From assembly GCA_946411735.1 (NCBI GenBank), contig CAMKFB010000018.1, positions 1-32,993 on the forward strand: a stretch of DNA of 32,993 nucleotides. The letters are read 5' to 3'. Origin of the DNA: an uncultured Selenomonadales bacterium (GTDB taxonomy: Bacteria; Bacillota; Negativicutes; Selenomonadales; Selenomonadaceae). Each line of letters starts with the position of its first letter. Within the stretch, counting starts at the first letter, position 1. The position numbers and the translations under genes were made by a program. The notes under the pieces are model-generated. The model was not told the origin of the DNA. It did not search any database and saw only the letters and a program-made list of their open reading frames with translations. Positions 1-7,808 of the stretch are shown here, in pieces.

Positions 1-192
1 ACCGACAAGGCGGGCAATATTCACTGCCCGATCGGTAAGAAGTCGTTCGATGACGCCAAGCTCAAGGAAAATTATCAGACGCTCATCGACACGCTCAACA
101 AGGCGAAGCCGGCGGCTGCCAAGGGGCAGTACATGAAGGCGATCACACTCAGCTCGACGATGGGACCTGGAGTGCCCGTTGCCGTTGCGTGA
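1..192 (+). CDS. rplA: 50S ribosomal protein L1, C-terminal part
   Basis: The window opens inside this frame, which gives 63 residues and then a TGA. The visible end, from the [10 protein letters not shown] segment to a tail of the type [12 protein letters not shown], is the typical L1 C-terminus. L1 binds 23S rRNA at the mobile L1 stalk and, in many bacteria, represses its own operon. It sits upstream of rplJ and rplL, the normal rplKAJL order. The 5' end lies outside the window, so start and regulation cannot be judged. Identification is firm from the tail and from the two genes that follow. Confidence 0.95.
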   Translation, partial: TDKAGNIHCPIGKKSFDDAKLKENYQTLIDTLNKAKPAAAKGQYMKAITLSSTMGPGVPVAVA

Positions 193-212
193 TTGATACA
201 ATCAAAAATGAA

Positions 213-321
213 ATGACCGCAGACAGCAGGTTCGACGTGTCGATCAAAGTGCCTGCCGAGGTCGGATGGATTTTTGCTGTGAAGAAATCTCCTCCGATGT
301 CTGACGGTCGGGGGATTTTTT
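213..321 (+). promoter_or_regulatory. Ribosomal protein L10 leader (cis-regulatory RNA)
   Basis: The rplA-rplJ gap carries the conserved L10-leader signature. A GACC...CAGACAGCAGG arm (215-230) can pair with CCTGCCGAGGTC (252-263), through CAGG/CCTG and GACC/GGTC. In Firmicutes this RNA binds the L10-(L12)4 complex and lowers rplJL expression when the proteins are in excess. The downstream half contains a possible attenuator hairpin, annotated separately. Identification rests on the motif and its position; the fold was not computed. Confidence 0.85.
285..321 (+). terminator. Possible attenuator hairpin within the L10 leader
   Basis: An arm at 285-297 (AAATCTCCTCCGA) can pair with 308-318 (TCGGGGGATTT), with a two-base bulge and one wobble pair. 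It is followed by a T run at 316-321, just before the rplJ Shine-Dalgarno at 326-333. This has the shape of an intrinsic terminator and would allow L10 autoregulation by attenuation. Confidence 0.55.
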
Positions 322-338
322 GATCGGGAGGTGAAAGT

Positions 339-896
339 ATGGAATATAAATCGAAGGTGACCGATAAGAAGCGCGCGATAGTCGCCGAGCTCAAGGATCA
401 GCTGACCACATCGAAGGGCGCCGTGCTCGTGAGCTACAAGGGCTTGACCGTGGCGGTCGATACCGAGTTGCGTCGGGAGCTGCGCGCGGCGGGCGTAACG
501 TATCACGTCGTCAAGAACACGATGACGCGCCTTGCAGCGAAAGAAGCCGGTCTCGACGAGATCACCGAGCATCTTGAGGGTACGACCGCGTTGGCTTTCT
601 CGAAAGAGGACGCCGTCGCTCCGGCGAAAGTCATTTGCGGCTTTATGAAGAAGAACAAGCTCGAGGACGCCGGTATTTTGACGATCAAGACCGGTCTGGT
701 CGAGGGCAAGGTTATCAGCGATAATGAAGTCAAAGCGCTGGCAGATCTGCCGTCGAAGGAGCAGTTGCTCGCGAAGTTACTCGGCTCGATGAACGCGCCG
801 CTCGCCAACACGGTCGGCGTGATGTCGGCGATCGTCAGCAGCATCGTGCGCGTGGTCGACGCCGTCCGCGAGCAGAAGGAGAAATCCGCCGCATAA
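339..896 (+). CDS. rplJ: 50S ribosomal protein L10
   Basis: This 185-residue protein matches L10 throughout. It has the N-terminal rRNA/L11-binding domain (residues about 1-130, including LVSYKGLTV and the YHVVKNTMTRLA region) and a C-terminal helix that anchors L7/L12 dimers at the ribosomal stalk base. GGGAGGTG at 326-333 is correctly spaced from the ATG. It lies in the rplA-rplJ-rplL order, 28 bp before rplL, and is preceded by the L10 leader that should regulate both genes. The length is slightly above the usual 165-178 residues because of a charged C-terminal tail. Nothing else looks odd. Confidence 0.98.
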   Translation: MEYKSKVTDKKRAIVAELKDQLTTSKGAVLVSYKGLTVAVDTELRRELRAAGVTYHVVKNTMTRLAAKEAGLDEITEHLEGTTALAFSKEDAVAPAKVICGFMKKNKLEDAGILTIKTGLVEGKVISDNEVKALADLPSKEQLLAKLLGSMNAPLANTVGVMSAIVSSIVRVVDAVREQKEKSAA

Positions 897-924
897 TTTT
901 TGATATCAATTGGAGGATAAAAAA

Positions 925-1296
925 ATGACTAAAGAAGAAATCATTGAGGCAATCGGCAGTATGACAGTGCTCGAGCTTTCCGAGCTCGTCAAAGCGATGG
1001 AGGAGAAATTCGGCGTGTCCGCAGCGGCTCCCGTGGCAGTCGCCGCAGCAGGTCCGGCTCCCGCCGCTGCAGAGGAAGAGGAGAAGACGGAGTTTGACGT
1101 CGTCCTTGCAAGCGCCGGTCAGGAGAAGATCAAAGTCATCAAGGCAGTCCGCGAGGCAACCGGTCTCGGGCTTAAAGAGGCGAAGGCGCTGGTCGACGGT
1201 GCTCCCGCCGCCGTCAAGGAGAAAATCTCCAAAGCTGATGCAGAGGCTCTCAAGGCGAAACTCGAGGAAGTCGGCGCAACCGTCGAGCTCAAGTAA
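925..1296 (+). CDS. rplL: 50S ribosomal protein L7/L12
   Basis: This is the 123-residue stalk protein that recruits translation GTPases. It has an N-terminal dimerisation helix ([20 protein letters not shown]), an Ala/Pro-rich hinge (about residues 37-55) and the conserved C-terminal domain with the KTEFDVVL and [12 protein letters not shown] segments. The ATG at 925 is chosen because GGAGGA at 912-917 precedes it with normal spacing; a TTG at 910 lies too close to that site. It is co-transcribed with rplJ and ends just before a strong terminator. Unlike the common order, rpoB does not follow. Confidence 0.97.
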   Translation: MTKEEIIEAIGSMTVLELSELVKAMEEKFGVSAAAPVAVAAAGPAPAAAEEEEKTEFDVVLASAGQEKIKVIKAVREATGLGLKEAKALVDGAPAAVKEKISKADAEALKAKLEEVGATVELK

Positions 1297-1330
1297 TTTG
1301 TCCCACCTGCCCGCCTCCGTTTTGCGGGCG

Positions 1331-1362
1331 AAAAAAAGAAGCCGCCACTCGGGCGGCTTTTT
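1331..1362. terminator. Bidirectional terminator between rplL and ctsR
   Basis: A GCCGCC/GGCGGC stem (1341-1346 with 1352-1357) is followed on the plus strand by TTTTT and on the minus strand by the complement of a seven-A run (1331-1337). It can therefore end transcripts from both convergent genes. A second GCCCGC/GCGGGC hairpin lies just before it (1309-1329). Confidence 0.85.
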
Positions 1363-1389
1363 CGATCCCGTCGATTGCGGCGGGAAAAG

Positions 1390-1854
1390 TCAGCTGAACT
1401 TTGACAAGGTGACGAATATGTGTCGCAAAATGCGCACGCGCTCCTCGGCGTCGATCGTCTTCGACGAGTAAATCGACAAGATGAATTGCGTCATCAGCAC
1501 CGCCTCGCGCTTGGTCACCATCCGATTCTTCAACAGATAATTTATCATCGACTCGATGTATTCATACTTCGTCTCCTCGTTGATTTTGCTGAGCATGTCG
1601 CGATAAATGAAATCGCGAATGTCGGCATCCTCCAAAATCGTGATCCGAATATATCCTCCAAGCCCGCGCCGCGACTCCACCACATAGCCGCGCTCGTGCG
1701 TGAAGCGCGTCGACAGCACGTAGCTGATCTGCGACGGCGCACACGCTATCTTATCCGCGAGCTCAGTCCTCTTGAGCTCTACTTTACCGTCGCTTTGCTC
1801 CGACAGCCGCGCCAAAATATATTCTTCGATCGCATCGGAAATGTTGTTGACCAT
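1390..1854 (-). CDS. ctsR: Transcriptional repressor CtsR
   Basis: This 154-residue protein matches CtsR, the heat-shock repressor of clp genes in Firmicutes. The N-terminal winged-helix half contains SDAIEEYILARL, ELADKIACAPSQISYVL and the ESRRGLGGYIRI wing that enters DNA. The C-terminal half is a helical dimerisation domain. The start is set at ATG 1854, about six bases after GGGTG; an in-frame GTG at 1863 overlaps that site. The gene stands alone: mcsA, mcsB and clpC, its usual operon partners, are not next to it. The promoter overlaps CtsR-like half-sites, so autoregulation is likely. Arginine phosphorylation by McsB cannot be assessed here. Confidence 0.93.
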   Translation of the reverse strand: MVNNISDAIEEYILARLSEQSDGKVELKRTELADKIACAPSQISYVLSTRFTHERGYVVESRRGLGGYIRITILEDADIRDFIYRDMLSKINEETKYEYIESMINYLLKNRMVTKREAVLMTQFILSIYSSKTIDAEERVRILRHIFVTLSKFS

Positions 1855-1868
1855 ATTAATCACCCGCT

Positions 1869-1908
1869 TTCGACCCTATATTATATTTGACTTTTCGACG
1901 ATATTCAA
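1869..1908 (-). promoter_or_regulatory. ctsR promoter with CtsR-like heptads
   Basis: TTGAAT (1903-1908) and TATAAT (1880-1885) are separated by 17 bp. Three heptads resembling the CtsR half-site RGTCAAA overlap or flank this core: CGTCGAA (1894-1900), AGTCAAA (1886-1892, exact) and GGTCGAA (1869-1875). Their spacing is 8 and 17 bp, not the usual 10 bp tandem, so the operator is atypical. The promoter call is strong; the operator is inference. Confidence 0.7.
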
Positions 1909-1917
1909 GCGTTAGCC

Positions 1918-1950
1918 GAAAAAAAACAGGCCGGGCGCCGAGCCCGACCC
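1918..1950 (-). terminator. rpmE terminator
   Basis: On the minus strand a GGTCGGGC arm (1942-1949) pairs with GCCCGGCC (1929-1936) around a five-base loop, with one G-U pair. Eight T residues follow (complement of 1919-1926). It lies 14 bp past the rpmE stop codon. Confidence 0.9.
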
Positions 1951-1963
1951 TTCGATTGAAAAA

Positions 1964-2164
1964 TTATTTCTTGCCGTAGCGCTTATTGAACTTCTCGATG
2001 CGCCCGCCGAGTTTGACGTCGCGCTGCCGTCCCGTGAAGAACGGATGGCACTTCGAACACACGTCGACGCGCAATTCCTTTTTGGTCGAACCGGTGGTGA
2101 ACGTATTGCCGCAGCCGCACGTCACCTTTGCCTCAAAATATTTCGGATGAATGCCTTCCTTCAA
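1964..2164 (-). CDS. rpmE: 50S ribosomal protein L31 (zinc-binding type)
   Basis: This 66-residue protein begins MKEGIHPKY and carries the CxC (C16, C18) and CxxC (C36, C39) cysteines, with the CHPFFTG motif of the zinc-containing C+ form of L31. L31 bridges the two ribosomal subunits and can act as a zinc store. The start is taken as TTG 2164, because L31 proteins normally begin at this point and AAGGTG lies about five bases upstream; an in-frame GTG at 2173 falls inside that site. It has its own strong promoter and terminator. Confidence 0.95.
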   Translation of the reverse strand: MKEGIHPKYFEAKVTCGCGNTFTTGSTKKELRVDVCSKCHPFFTGRQRDVKLGGRIEKFNKRYGKK

Positions 2165-2199
2165 ACTGATCACCTTATCTCGAATGAATTAACCAGGTA

Positions 2200-2228
2200 T
2201 TTATACAGCATTGCGCGCCGTTTGTCAA
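2200..2228 (-). promoter_or_regulatory. rpmE promoter
   Basis: A perfect TTGACA (2223-2228) and TATAAA (2200-2205) are separated by 17 bp. The -35 box overlaps the TGA stop codon of the upstream pepD gene. Confidence 0.85.
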
Positions 2229-3679
2229 ACATTAGCGGTCAGCCCGATCAACGTCTCGCGGATCAGATTGAATTGGACGGGGACAGTCGAAAGCTTGAGC
2301 CGTTCGCGCGGGCTGTGAATGTGCTCATTGGTGGTGCCGATAGAGACGATGTCGAGCGCGCGATTTTTTTCAAAGAACCAACTGCTCTCGAGCCCCGCGT
2401 GGATTACTTTGACGTTCATCGAGCGCCCGTTCTGTCGAGCGTAAACGGAATTCATCAGCTGCGCCAGACGACTGTCAAAATCGGGCGTCCACGCCGCCGA
2501 CGGCTTTCGAGCTTCCACGTCGAACTTGCAACGCGCCGCGATCGAGCGAACTTCGTCAATGATCTCGAGCAGTTTCGCGTCGACGCTCGAGCGCGGGAAG
2601 TACCTTACCTTCAACATTTCGTCGTCCATCGACACGAGCCCGATGTTCGCCGAGGTCTCGGTCAGCTCAGCCGTCGTCATCTTGATCATACCGCTTCGAA
2701 GTTCCGTCAGCAGCTTGATCACATTGCCGCCGTCGCCGATTACGCTGGCAGGCTTGTCGACGCTCTCCGCCGTCAGTTTGAAGTCGGGCTCAATCGAGCC
2801 GTATTTTCGATTGAAAGCGTCGGCGAAGCGATTGACAATCGGCGTCAACTCCTCGGCGTCGAGCGCCGTCACAATAATTGCCTCCGCGCTGTCGGCGATC
2901 GCATTGGTCGCCTTGCCGCCCTTGATCGCGGCAATCTCGACCGCGCCGCCTTCGCTGTCGAGCGTGCTCAACAGTTCGGCGAGCACCTTGATCGCATTCG
3001 CCCGACCGGTGTGAATTTCGAGCCCGCTGTGCCCGCCCTTGAGCCCCTCGAGCGTCAAGCGAAAAGCGTGCGCTCCGCGCGGAGCCGTCAGATCGAGCGA
3101 GCGCGTGAAGTCGATGTAGACCGAACCGGCGCTGCCGATGACGAGATCGTCGGCGTCCTCGGAATCGCAATTGATGAGATAATGCGCGTCGGTGAGATAT
3201 TTGACGTCAAGATCCTTGGCGCCGAACATGCCGATTTCCTCGGCGACCGTGAAGATGGCGCGGAGCGGACCGTGCTTGACGTCGGGCTCGTCAACGAAAC
3301 TCTTTATGACGCTGACGATGATCGCCACGCCCATACCGTCGTCGGCGCCGAGCGAAGTGCCCTCCGCGCGGAGATATTCCGCGTCGCGGATCAGCTTGAT
3401 CGGATCGGTGAGCGGGTTGTAATCGACGCCGTCGGCGGCGACGCAAACCATATCCATATGCGCCTGCATAATCGTGCGCGGCACATTCTCGCAACCGTCG
3501 GAGGCTTGGAGATCGGCTATGACGTTGCCGATCGGATCGCGCTCAACCGTCAAGCCCAAGGCACTCAAGCGCTCAAGGAGATATTTGCCGACGGCTTCTT
3601 CGTGTTTCGACGGGCGCGGAATTGCGGCAAGCGCCGAGAACTCCTTCAATACCGTCTCCAAAATGTTTTCTGCTGCCAA
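2225..3679 (-). CDS. pepD: Aminoacyl-histidine dipeptidase (M20 family, PepD-like)
   Basis: This 484-residue cytosolic metallopeptidase of the M20 family hydrolyses Xaa-His and related dipeptides. Visible metal and catalytic residues are H74 and D76 (AHMDM), D113 in GADDGMG, and the catalytic Glu pair at 147-148 (VAEEIG). The middle portion is the lid/dimerisation domain, and the second catalytic half follows, with the HAGLESSWF segment near the end. Length matches the PepD family (about 480-490). The start is a TTG eight to nine bases after AGAGGTG. It lies downstream of sepF with a hairpin between, and its stop overlaps the -35 box of rpmE. Confidence 0.92.
   Translation of the reverse strand: MAAENILETVLKEFSALAAIPRPSKHEEAVGKYLLERLSALGLTVERDPIGNVIADLQASDGCENVPRTIMQAHMDMVCVAADGVDYNPLTDPIKLIRDAEYLRAEGTSLGADDGMGVAIIVSVIKSFVDEPDVKHGPLRAIFTVAEEIGMFGAKDLDVKYLTDAHYLINCDSEDADDLVIGSAGSVYIDFTRSLDLTAPRGAHAFRLTLEGLKGGHSGLEIHTGRANAIKVLAELLSTLDSEGGAVEIAAIKGGKATNAIADSAEAIIVTALDAEELTPIVNRFADAFNRKYGSIEPDFKLTAESVDKPASVIGDGGNVIKLLTELRSGMIKMTTAELTETSANIGLVSMDDEMLKVRYFPRSSVDAKLLEIIDEVRSIAARCKFDVEARKPSAAWTPDFDSRLAQLMNSVYARQNGRSMNVKVIHAGLESSWFFEKNRALDIVSIGTTNEHIHSPRERLKLSTVPVQFNLIRETLIGLTANV
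3072..3085. repeat. 14-bp copy of the TCCGCGCGGA palindrome
   Basis: GCTCCGCGCGGAGC lies inside pepD and is identical to the terminator palindrome at 20417-20430. The inner 10-mer also occurs at 3363-3372, 20419-20428, 23142-23151, 24881-24890, 25478-25487, 31162-31171 and 32164-32173. Function is unknown. Confidence 0.9.
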
Positions 3680-3695
3680 AATTTATTCACCTCTC

Positions 3696-3739
3696 AAAAA
3701 CAATCAGGCGCCCCCGTTTAAGGAGGCGCCTCATTTTTT
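3696..3739. terminator. Terminator-like hairpin after sepF
   Basis: A perfect AGGCGCC/GGCGCCT stem (3706-3712 with 3725-3731) has a 12-base loop. Downstream of it on the minus strand is TGATTGTTTTTG, an imperfect T tract; on the plus strand six Ts follow (3734-3739). It starts right after the sepF stop codon, so it probably limits read-through into pepD. Confidence 0.65.
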
Positions 3740-4331
3740 AGCTTGCGAACATCCCGCGCCGGAATTGCGCATTGTTGATCGTCGTCACCGTCTCGGCAAG
3801 ATCCGCCGTCTCGACGCCGTCCGGCACGTACAGGAATATCTTCTCCGAAATTTTATCGGTATAGCCGTCCGTCACGTAGCACACGCCGTTGAGGAAGTCG
3901 CACAACCGCAACTGCACCGCCGAATCCACGTAATCATAGTTGACGACCGCTGCATTTTTGCTGAGAATCTCCGCCGCAATCTCCGACGCTTGATCGAAAG
4001 TCGTCGGCGTGTAAATCTTGACGTTGAGCTCCCGCGTCTTGCTGTCGATCACCGTCAAGGGTGGACGAACCACTGTCGCCGTCGCCGCAGGAGCCGGATC
4101 GCTGAATTTCATCGCACTGCCGTAACCGCCGCCCGCCGCGCTCACTTTTCGAACCGCGCCGATCTCACTCTCGAGCGCGCTCGTCTCAGTCGAAGCCGCT
4201 GTCGGCATCTCAATTTTCTTCGCCGCAGGCGCCGTCGCCGCGACCTGCTTGACTTCTTCCCGCTCCTGATCCTCGTCGTTCACCGTTTCGAGCGGCATTA
4301 TCCAGTCAGTCACCTTTCTCAGCCATTCCAT
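3738..4331 (-). CDS. sepF: Cell division protein SepF
   Basis: This 197-residue protein has a short N-terminal membrane-targeting helix (MEWLRKVTDWIMP), a long Ala/Pro/Glu-rich linker (about 20-105) and a C-terminal SepF domain (about 108-190). That domain includes LNVKIYTPTTFDQASEIA and the FLNGVCYVTDG segment. SepF tethers FtsZ to the membrane in Gram-positives and relatives. ATG 4331 is chosen over an ATG ten codons upstream because AAAGGG lies eight bases before it and the targeting helix then starts the protein. It has its own promoter and is not next to ylmG or divIVA. The linker is longer than in Bacillus. Confidence 0.88.
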   Translation of the reverse strand: MEWLRKVTDWIMPLETVNDEDQEREEVKQVAATAPAAKKIEMPTAASTETSALESEIGAVRKVSAAGGGYGSAMKFSDPAPAATATVVRPPLTVIDSKTRELNVKIYTPTTFDQASEIAAEILSKNAAVVNYDYVDSAVQLRLCDFLNGVCYVTDGYTDKISEKIFLYVPDGVETADLAETVTTINNAQFRRGMFAS

Positions 4332-4371
4332 ACAAGTCGCCCTTTCACATATTTTTTTCATCGTCGATCTA

Positions 4372-4400
4372 AGTATACCACATCATTTCGCGGATTGCAA
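4372..4400 (-). promoter_or_regulatory. sepF promoter
   Basis: TTGCAA (4395-4400) and TATACT (4372-4377) are separated by 17 bp, with an extended TGG just before the -10 box. It lies in the short gap after mfd, so sepF can be transcribed independently. Confidence 0.75.
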
Positions 4401-4414
4401 TGATTTTTTCATTT

Positions 4415-7400
4415 TTATTTCACCGTGAGCTGAGTCGAGAGCAGTTCGAGAATTTTCATCATCGTCTCGAGCCGCTTATTCTCGTCAAAACGCAGTCGGA
4501 TCATATTTTTCTCCGTCATCAGATCGATCTGCCCGCGGAAGACATTCATCACTTTGATCATGCCGCGCGATTGAAACCGCGATCCGAATTGTATTTCCAA
4601 TTGCCCGTTGCGCTCCGCGATCGATTGCACGCCGAGCGCCTTCGACATGAATTTCATTCGCGCAATCACCAATAAGTTGCGCACCGAAGCCGGCGGCTCC
4701 CCGAATCGATCGATCAGCTCGTCGAACAGCTCCGCCAACTCCTCATCTGACTCCACCGCCGCCACACGCTGATAGATTTCTATCTTGTGCATCGCGTCGC
4801 TGATGTAATCGTCGCTGATGTACGCCTCCACCTGCAGATTGATCGTCGGATCGTCCTCGCGCGGCGGCGGCGCCTTCTTCTGCAGTCGACTCACCGCCTC
4901 CTCCAACAGTTGGCAGTACATCTCGAATCCCACGCTCGCTATGTGACCGTGCTGTTGCGACCCCAATAAATTTCCCGCGCCTCGAATTTCCAAATCCCGC
5001 ATCGCAATCTTAAAGCCCGCGCCCAGTTGAGCGAACTCCTTCATAGCGTGCAAGCGTTTTTCCGCCGTCTCCGTCAGGATTTTGTCCTGCCGATAGACGA
5101 AGTACGCAAACGCCATTCGATGAGATCGTCCCACCCGACCGCGTATTTGATACAGTTGCGCCAGCCCGAATCGATCCGCGTCCCAGACGATCATCGTGTT
5201 CGCGTTCGCCACGTTCAGCCCGTTCTCGATGATGCTCGTCGCCAACAACACGTCGAACGCGCCCTCGTAAAAATCCATCATCACCTGCTCAAGAAATTCG
5301 TCCGCCATTTGACCGTGCGCCGTTTGTATTCGCGCCTCCGGCACCATTTCCTCCAAGTGCGCTCGCATTACGTCAATCGTTTCAACCCGATTGTACACGA
5401 AAAAGACTTGTCCGCCGCGCCGCAACTCCCGTCGGATCGCCTCCGCGATGATCCCGTCGTCGTTCTCGATCACGTACGTCTGCACGGGGAATCGATCCGC
5501 CGGCGGCGTCTCAATCACGCTCATATCGCGCGCGCCGACCAACGACATGTGCAGCGTCCGCGGGATCGGCGTCGCGCTCAACGACAGAACATCGACCCCC
5601 GAAGCCAAGTCTCGTATTTTTTCCTTCTGCTTGACGCCGAACCGTTGTTCCTCGTCCACTATCAACAGCCCAAGGTCTTTGAACTTCACCCGATCGGTGT
5701 TGAGGATCGCGTGCGTCCCGATCAAAATATCAACCTGCCCCGCCTTCAGCCGCTTGAGCGTTTCCTGCTGCTCGCGCGCCGTTCGAAAGCGGCAGATCAC
5801 ATCGACCGTCGGCAGGAAACCCGCAAATCGCTCGCTGAACGTCTGATAGTGCTGCTGCGCCAATACCGTCGTCGGCACCAACACCGCCGTTTGCTTGCCG
5901 TTCATCGCCGCTTTGTACGCCGCGCGGATCGCCAACTCCGTCTTGCCGAAACCCACGTCGCCGCATACCAATCGATCCATCGGCTTGGCGCTCTCCATGT
6001 CCGCTTTTATCTCCTCGACCGCGCGGAGCTGATCGTCCGTCTCCTCGAACGCAAACGCCTCTTCGAAATTCTTTTGCGTCAAGTCATCCGCCGCAAATTC
6101 AAAGCCAGACGCACTCCGGCGCCGAGCATATATGTCGATCAACTTGTCCGCTATGTCCTCGACCGAAGCCGCCACACGCGCCTTCGCCTTCGCCCACTCC
6201 GTCGAGTTGAGCTTGTTCAACTTCGGAGCCGTGTCCTCGCTCGCTATGTACTTCTGCAAAAACTGCACCTGATCCGTCGGCACGAACAATTTATCCGTCC
6301 CCGCGTATCGGATATGCAGATAATCCCGATGTACGCCGCCGACCTCCAGCGTCTCGACGCCCACGTACTTGCCGATCCCGTGGCTCGTGTGCACCACGTA
6401 ATCGCCCGGGCGGATGTCTCGAAAATGCCTTATCCGCTCGCCGCCCGAGTGCCGCGCAATTCGCTCCGCGCGCCGCTTTTGTCGTCCGAATATCTCCCGC
6501 TCCGTAAAAATGCACAGCCGCGCCGTCGGTATTTCAAAGCCGCTCGTCAATTGCCCGCGCATCAGCACGATCTGACTGTCGCCCAAATCCGTCGAATATC
6601 GCAAGCCGTTCTCGTCCAACAGCCGCTTGATCGCATCAAATTTTTGACTCTGATTCGACAACAAAATCAGCCGCTGCCGCCGCTCCTGCCGACTTTTCAG
6701 CTCCGATATCAACAGCTCCGTCTGATCCTGAAACGACGTCAAATTCATCGCCGTCAAGCCGATCGTCGTTTTGATGCTCGAGCCGCGCACCTTTTTCAGC
6801 ATCATCGACAGATAGATCATCGTGCCGCGCTCGCGCCCCGCTGCAATCAAATCCTCGAACGAAAAAATTTTCCGCTTGATATCCGGATTCTCGCGGATGA
6901 TGTTGCGCACCGTCTCAATGATCCGATTCGGCTCGTCGAGGACCGTCAGCCCCCCGTCGATGAACGTCATAAATGGCTCCGCGTTGGTGCGACCCGTCTC
7001 GAAATTCACCGGCATTATCGATACCTCCGCGCGGTTCTCGATCGACCGCTTCGTGTTGATGTCGTAATCTCGGATCGAATCGATCTTGTCGTCGAAAAAC
7101 TCGATCCGCGCCGGCATTTTCGCATTCAACGGATATACATCGACGATCCCGCCACGCGCCGTGAATTGCCCCGGGCTCTCCACCTCGTCCACGCGCTCGT
7201 AGCCGAACTCGATCAGCTTGTCGAACAGCCGATCACGTTGCATGACGTCGTCGATCGAAACTTTCAGTTGCGAACTCATGAAATACGTCCGCGATACCGA
7301 TTTTTTGATCGCCGCCGTCGCCGTCGCCAGCACGATGAACTTCTCGCCTTTGAGCAGCCGCTCCAATATCGACATTCGACGCGCTATCCGCTCCAGACTC

Positions 7401-7681
7401 TTGACCGCCGCGTTCACGTCGATCAGATCGACCTCGGGATATTCGACCACGTCCGCCTCCGGCAGCAGCTCGGCAAGATCATCGAACCAGAGGCTCAACG
7501 CCTCCCGATTGGGCACGATGATCGCCGCAGGCTTCGGGCTCGCCGCATACGCCGCCGCAAACACCGCCGTCTTTTGCGAATCGGCGATGCCGTAGATCAG
7601 CGTCTCGCGTCGAAAGCTGAAGGCGTCGGCAATTTCTTTGACTGTGTTATCTTGAATCAGGGCTGTTAATATTTGGTGCAT
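4415..7681 (-). CDS. mfd: Transcription-repair coupling factor Mfd
   Basis: This 1088-residue DNA translocase displaces RNA polymerase stalled at lesions and recruits UvrA. Domains in order: UvrB-like modules (about 1-330), an RNA-polymerase-interacting CarD-like domain (about 420-480, PGDYVVHTSHGIGKYVG), RecG-type helicase lobes (Walker A GDVGFGKTE near residue 574, DEEQRFG near 674, the GRVGRS helicase motif) and the C-terminal TRCF domain. Length is typical for the family. ATG 7681 follows AAAGGAG by seven bases; more upstream starts lack a site. It is divergent from the tadG-like gene, and there is no pth or other usual neighbour in view. Confidence 0.97.
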   Translation of the reverse strand: MHQILTALIQDNTVKEIADAFSFRRETLIYGIADSQKTAVFAAAYAASPKPAAIIVPNREALSLWFDDLAELLPEADVVEYPEVDLIDVNAAVKSLERIARRMSILERLLKGEKFIVLATATAAIKKSVSRTYFMSSQLKVSIDDVMQRDRLFDKLIEFGYERVDEVESPGQFTARGGIVDVYPLNAKMPARIEFFDDKIDSIRDYDINTKRSIENRAEVSIMPVNFETGRTNAEPFMTFIDGGLTVLDEPNRIIETVRNIIRENPDIKRKIFSFEDLIAAGRERGTMIYLSMMLKKVRGSSIKTTIGLTAMNLTSFQDQTELLISELKSRQERRQRLILLSNQSQKFDAIKRLLDENGLRYSTDLGDSQIVLMRGQLTSGFEIPTARLCIFTEREIFGRQKRRAERIARHSGGERIRHFRDIRPGDYVVHTSHGIGKYVGVETLEVGGVHRDYLHIRYAGTDKLFVPTDQVQFLQKYIASEDTAPKLNKLNSTEWAKAKARVAASVEDIADKLIDIYARRRSASGFEFAADDLTQKNFEEAFAFEETDDQLRAVEEIKADMESAKPMDRLVCGDVGFGKTELAIRAAYKAAMNGKQTAVLVPTTVLAQQHYQTFSERFAGFLPTVDVICRFRTAREQQETLKRLKAGQVDILIGTHAILNTDRVKFKDLGLLIVDEEQRFGVKQKEKIRDLASGVDVLSLSATPIPRTLHMSLVGARDMSVIETPPADRFPVQTYVIENDDGIIAEAIRRELRRGGQVFFVYNRVETIDVMRAHLEEMVPEARIQTAHGQMADEFLEQVMMDFYEGAFDVLLATSIIENGLNVANANTMIVWDADRFGLAQLYQIRGRVGRSHRMAFAYFVYRQDKILTETAEKRLHAMKEFAQLGAGFKIAMRDLEIRGAGNLLGSQQHGHIASVGFEMYCQLLEEAVSRLQKKAPPPREDDPTINLQVEAYISDDYISDAMHKIEIYQRVAAVESDEELAELFDELIDRFGEPPASVRNLLVIARMKFMSKALGVQSIAERNGQLEIQFGSRFQSRGMIKVMNVFRGQIDLMTEKNMIRLRFDENKRLETMMKILELLSTQLTVK

Positions 7682-7709
7682 GGCACGACTCCTTTCAATG
7701 GCAAAAAAA

Positions 7710-7736
7710 ATTATCATATGCACCGTCAAAAGTCAA
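7710..7736 (-). promoter_or_regulatory. Candidate mfd promoter
   Basis: TTGACT (7731-7736) and GATAAT (7710-7715) lie upstream of mfd but only 15 bp apart, shorter than ideal. No better pair was seen in the 127-bp divergent gap. Confidence 0.4.
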
Positions 7737-7746
7737 GCGACGGCAA

Positions 7747-7775
7747 TTGAATATATCGTTCGATTGCGATATAAT
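7747..7775 (+). promoter_or_regulatory. Promoter of the tadG-like gene
   Basis: TTGAAT (7747-7752) and a perfect TATAAT (7770-7775) are separated by 17 bp, about 34 bp before the ATG. It is the outward promoter of the divergent mfd/tadG-like region. Confidence 0.8.
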
Positions 7776-7808
7776 TGCCTCCGAAAAATTATCGGAAGGG
7801 GCGTGTTG

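Noticed and set aside
5027-7669. An 880-codon open frame antisense to mfd, and similar long antisense frames over pepD (2045-3721) and the RTX-like gene (20466-22187).
   Set aside because: The opposite strand encodes clear conserved proteins; the antisense frames have Arg/His-rich or low-complexity products, no convincing ribosome-binding sites, and arise from high-GC codon bias.
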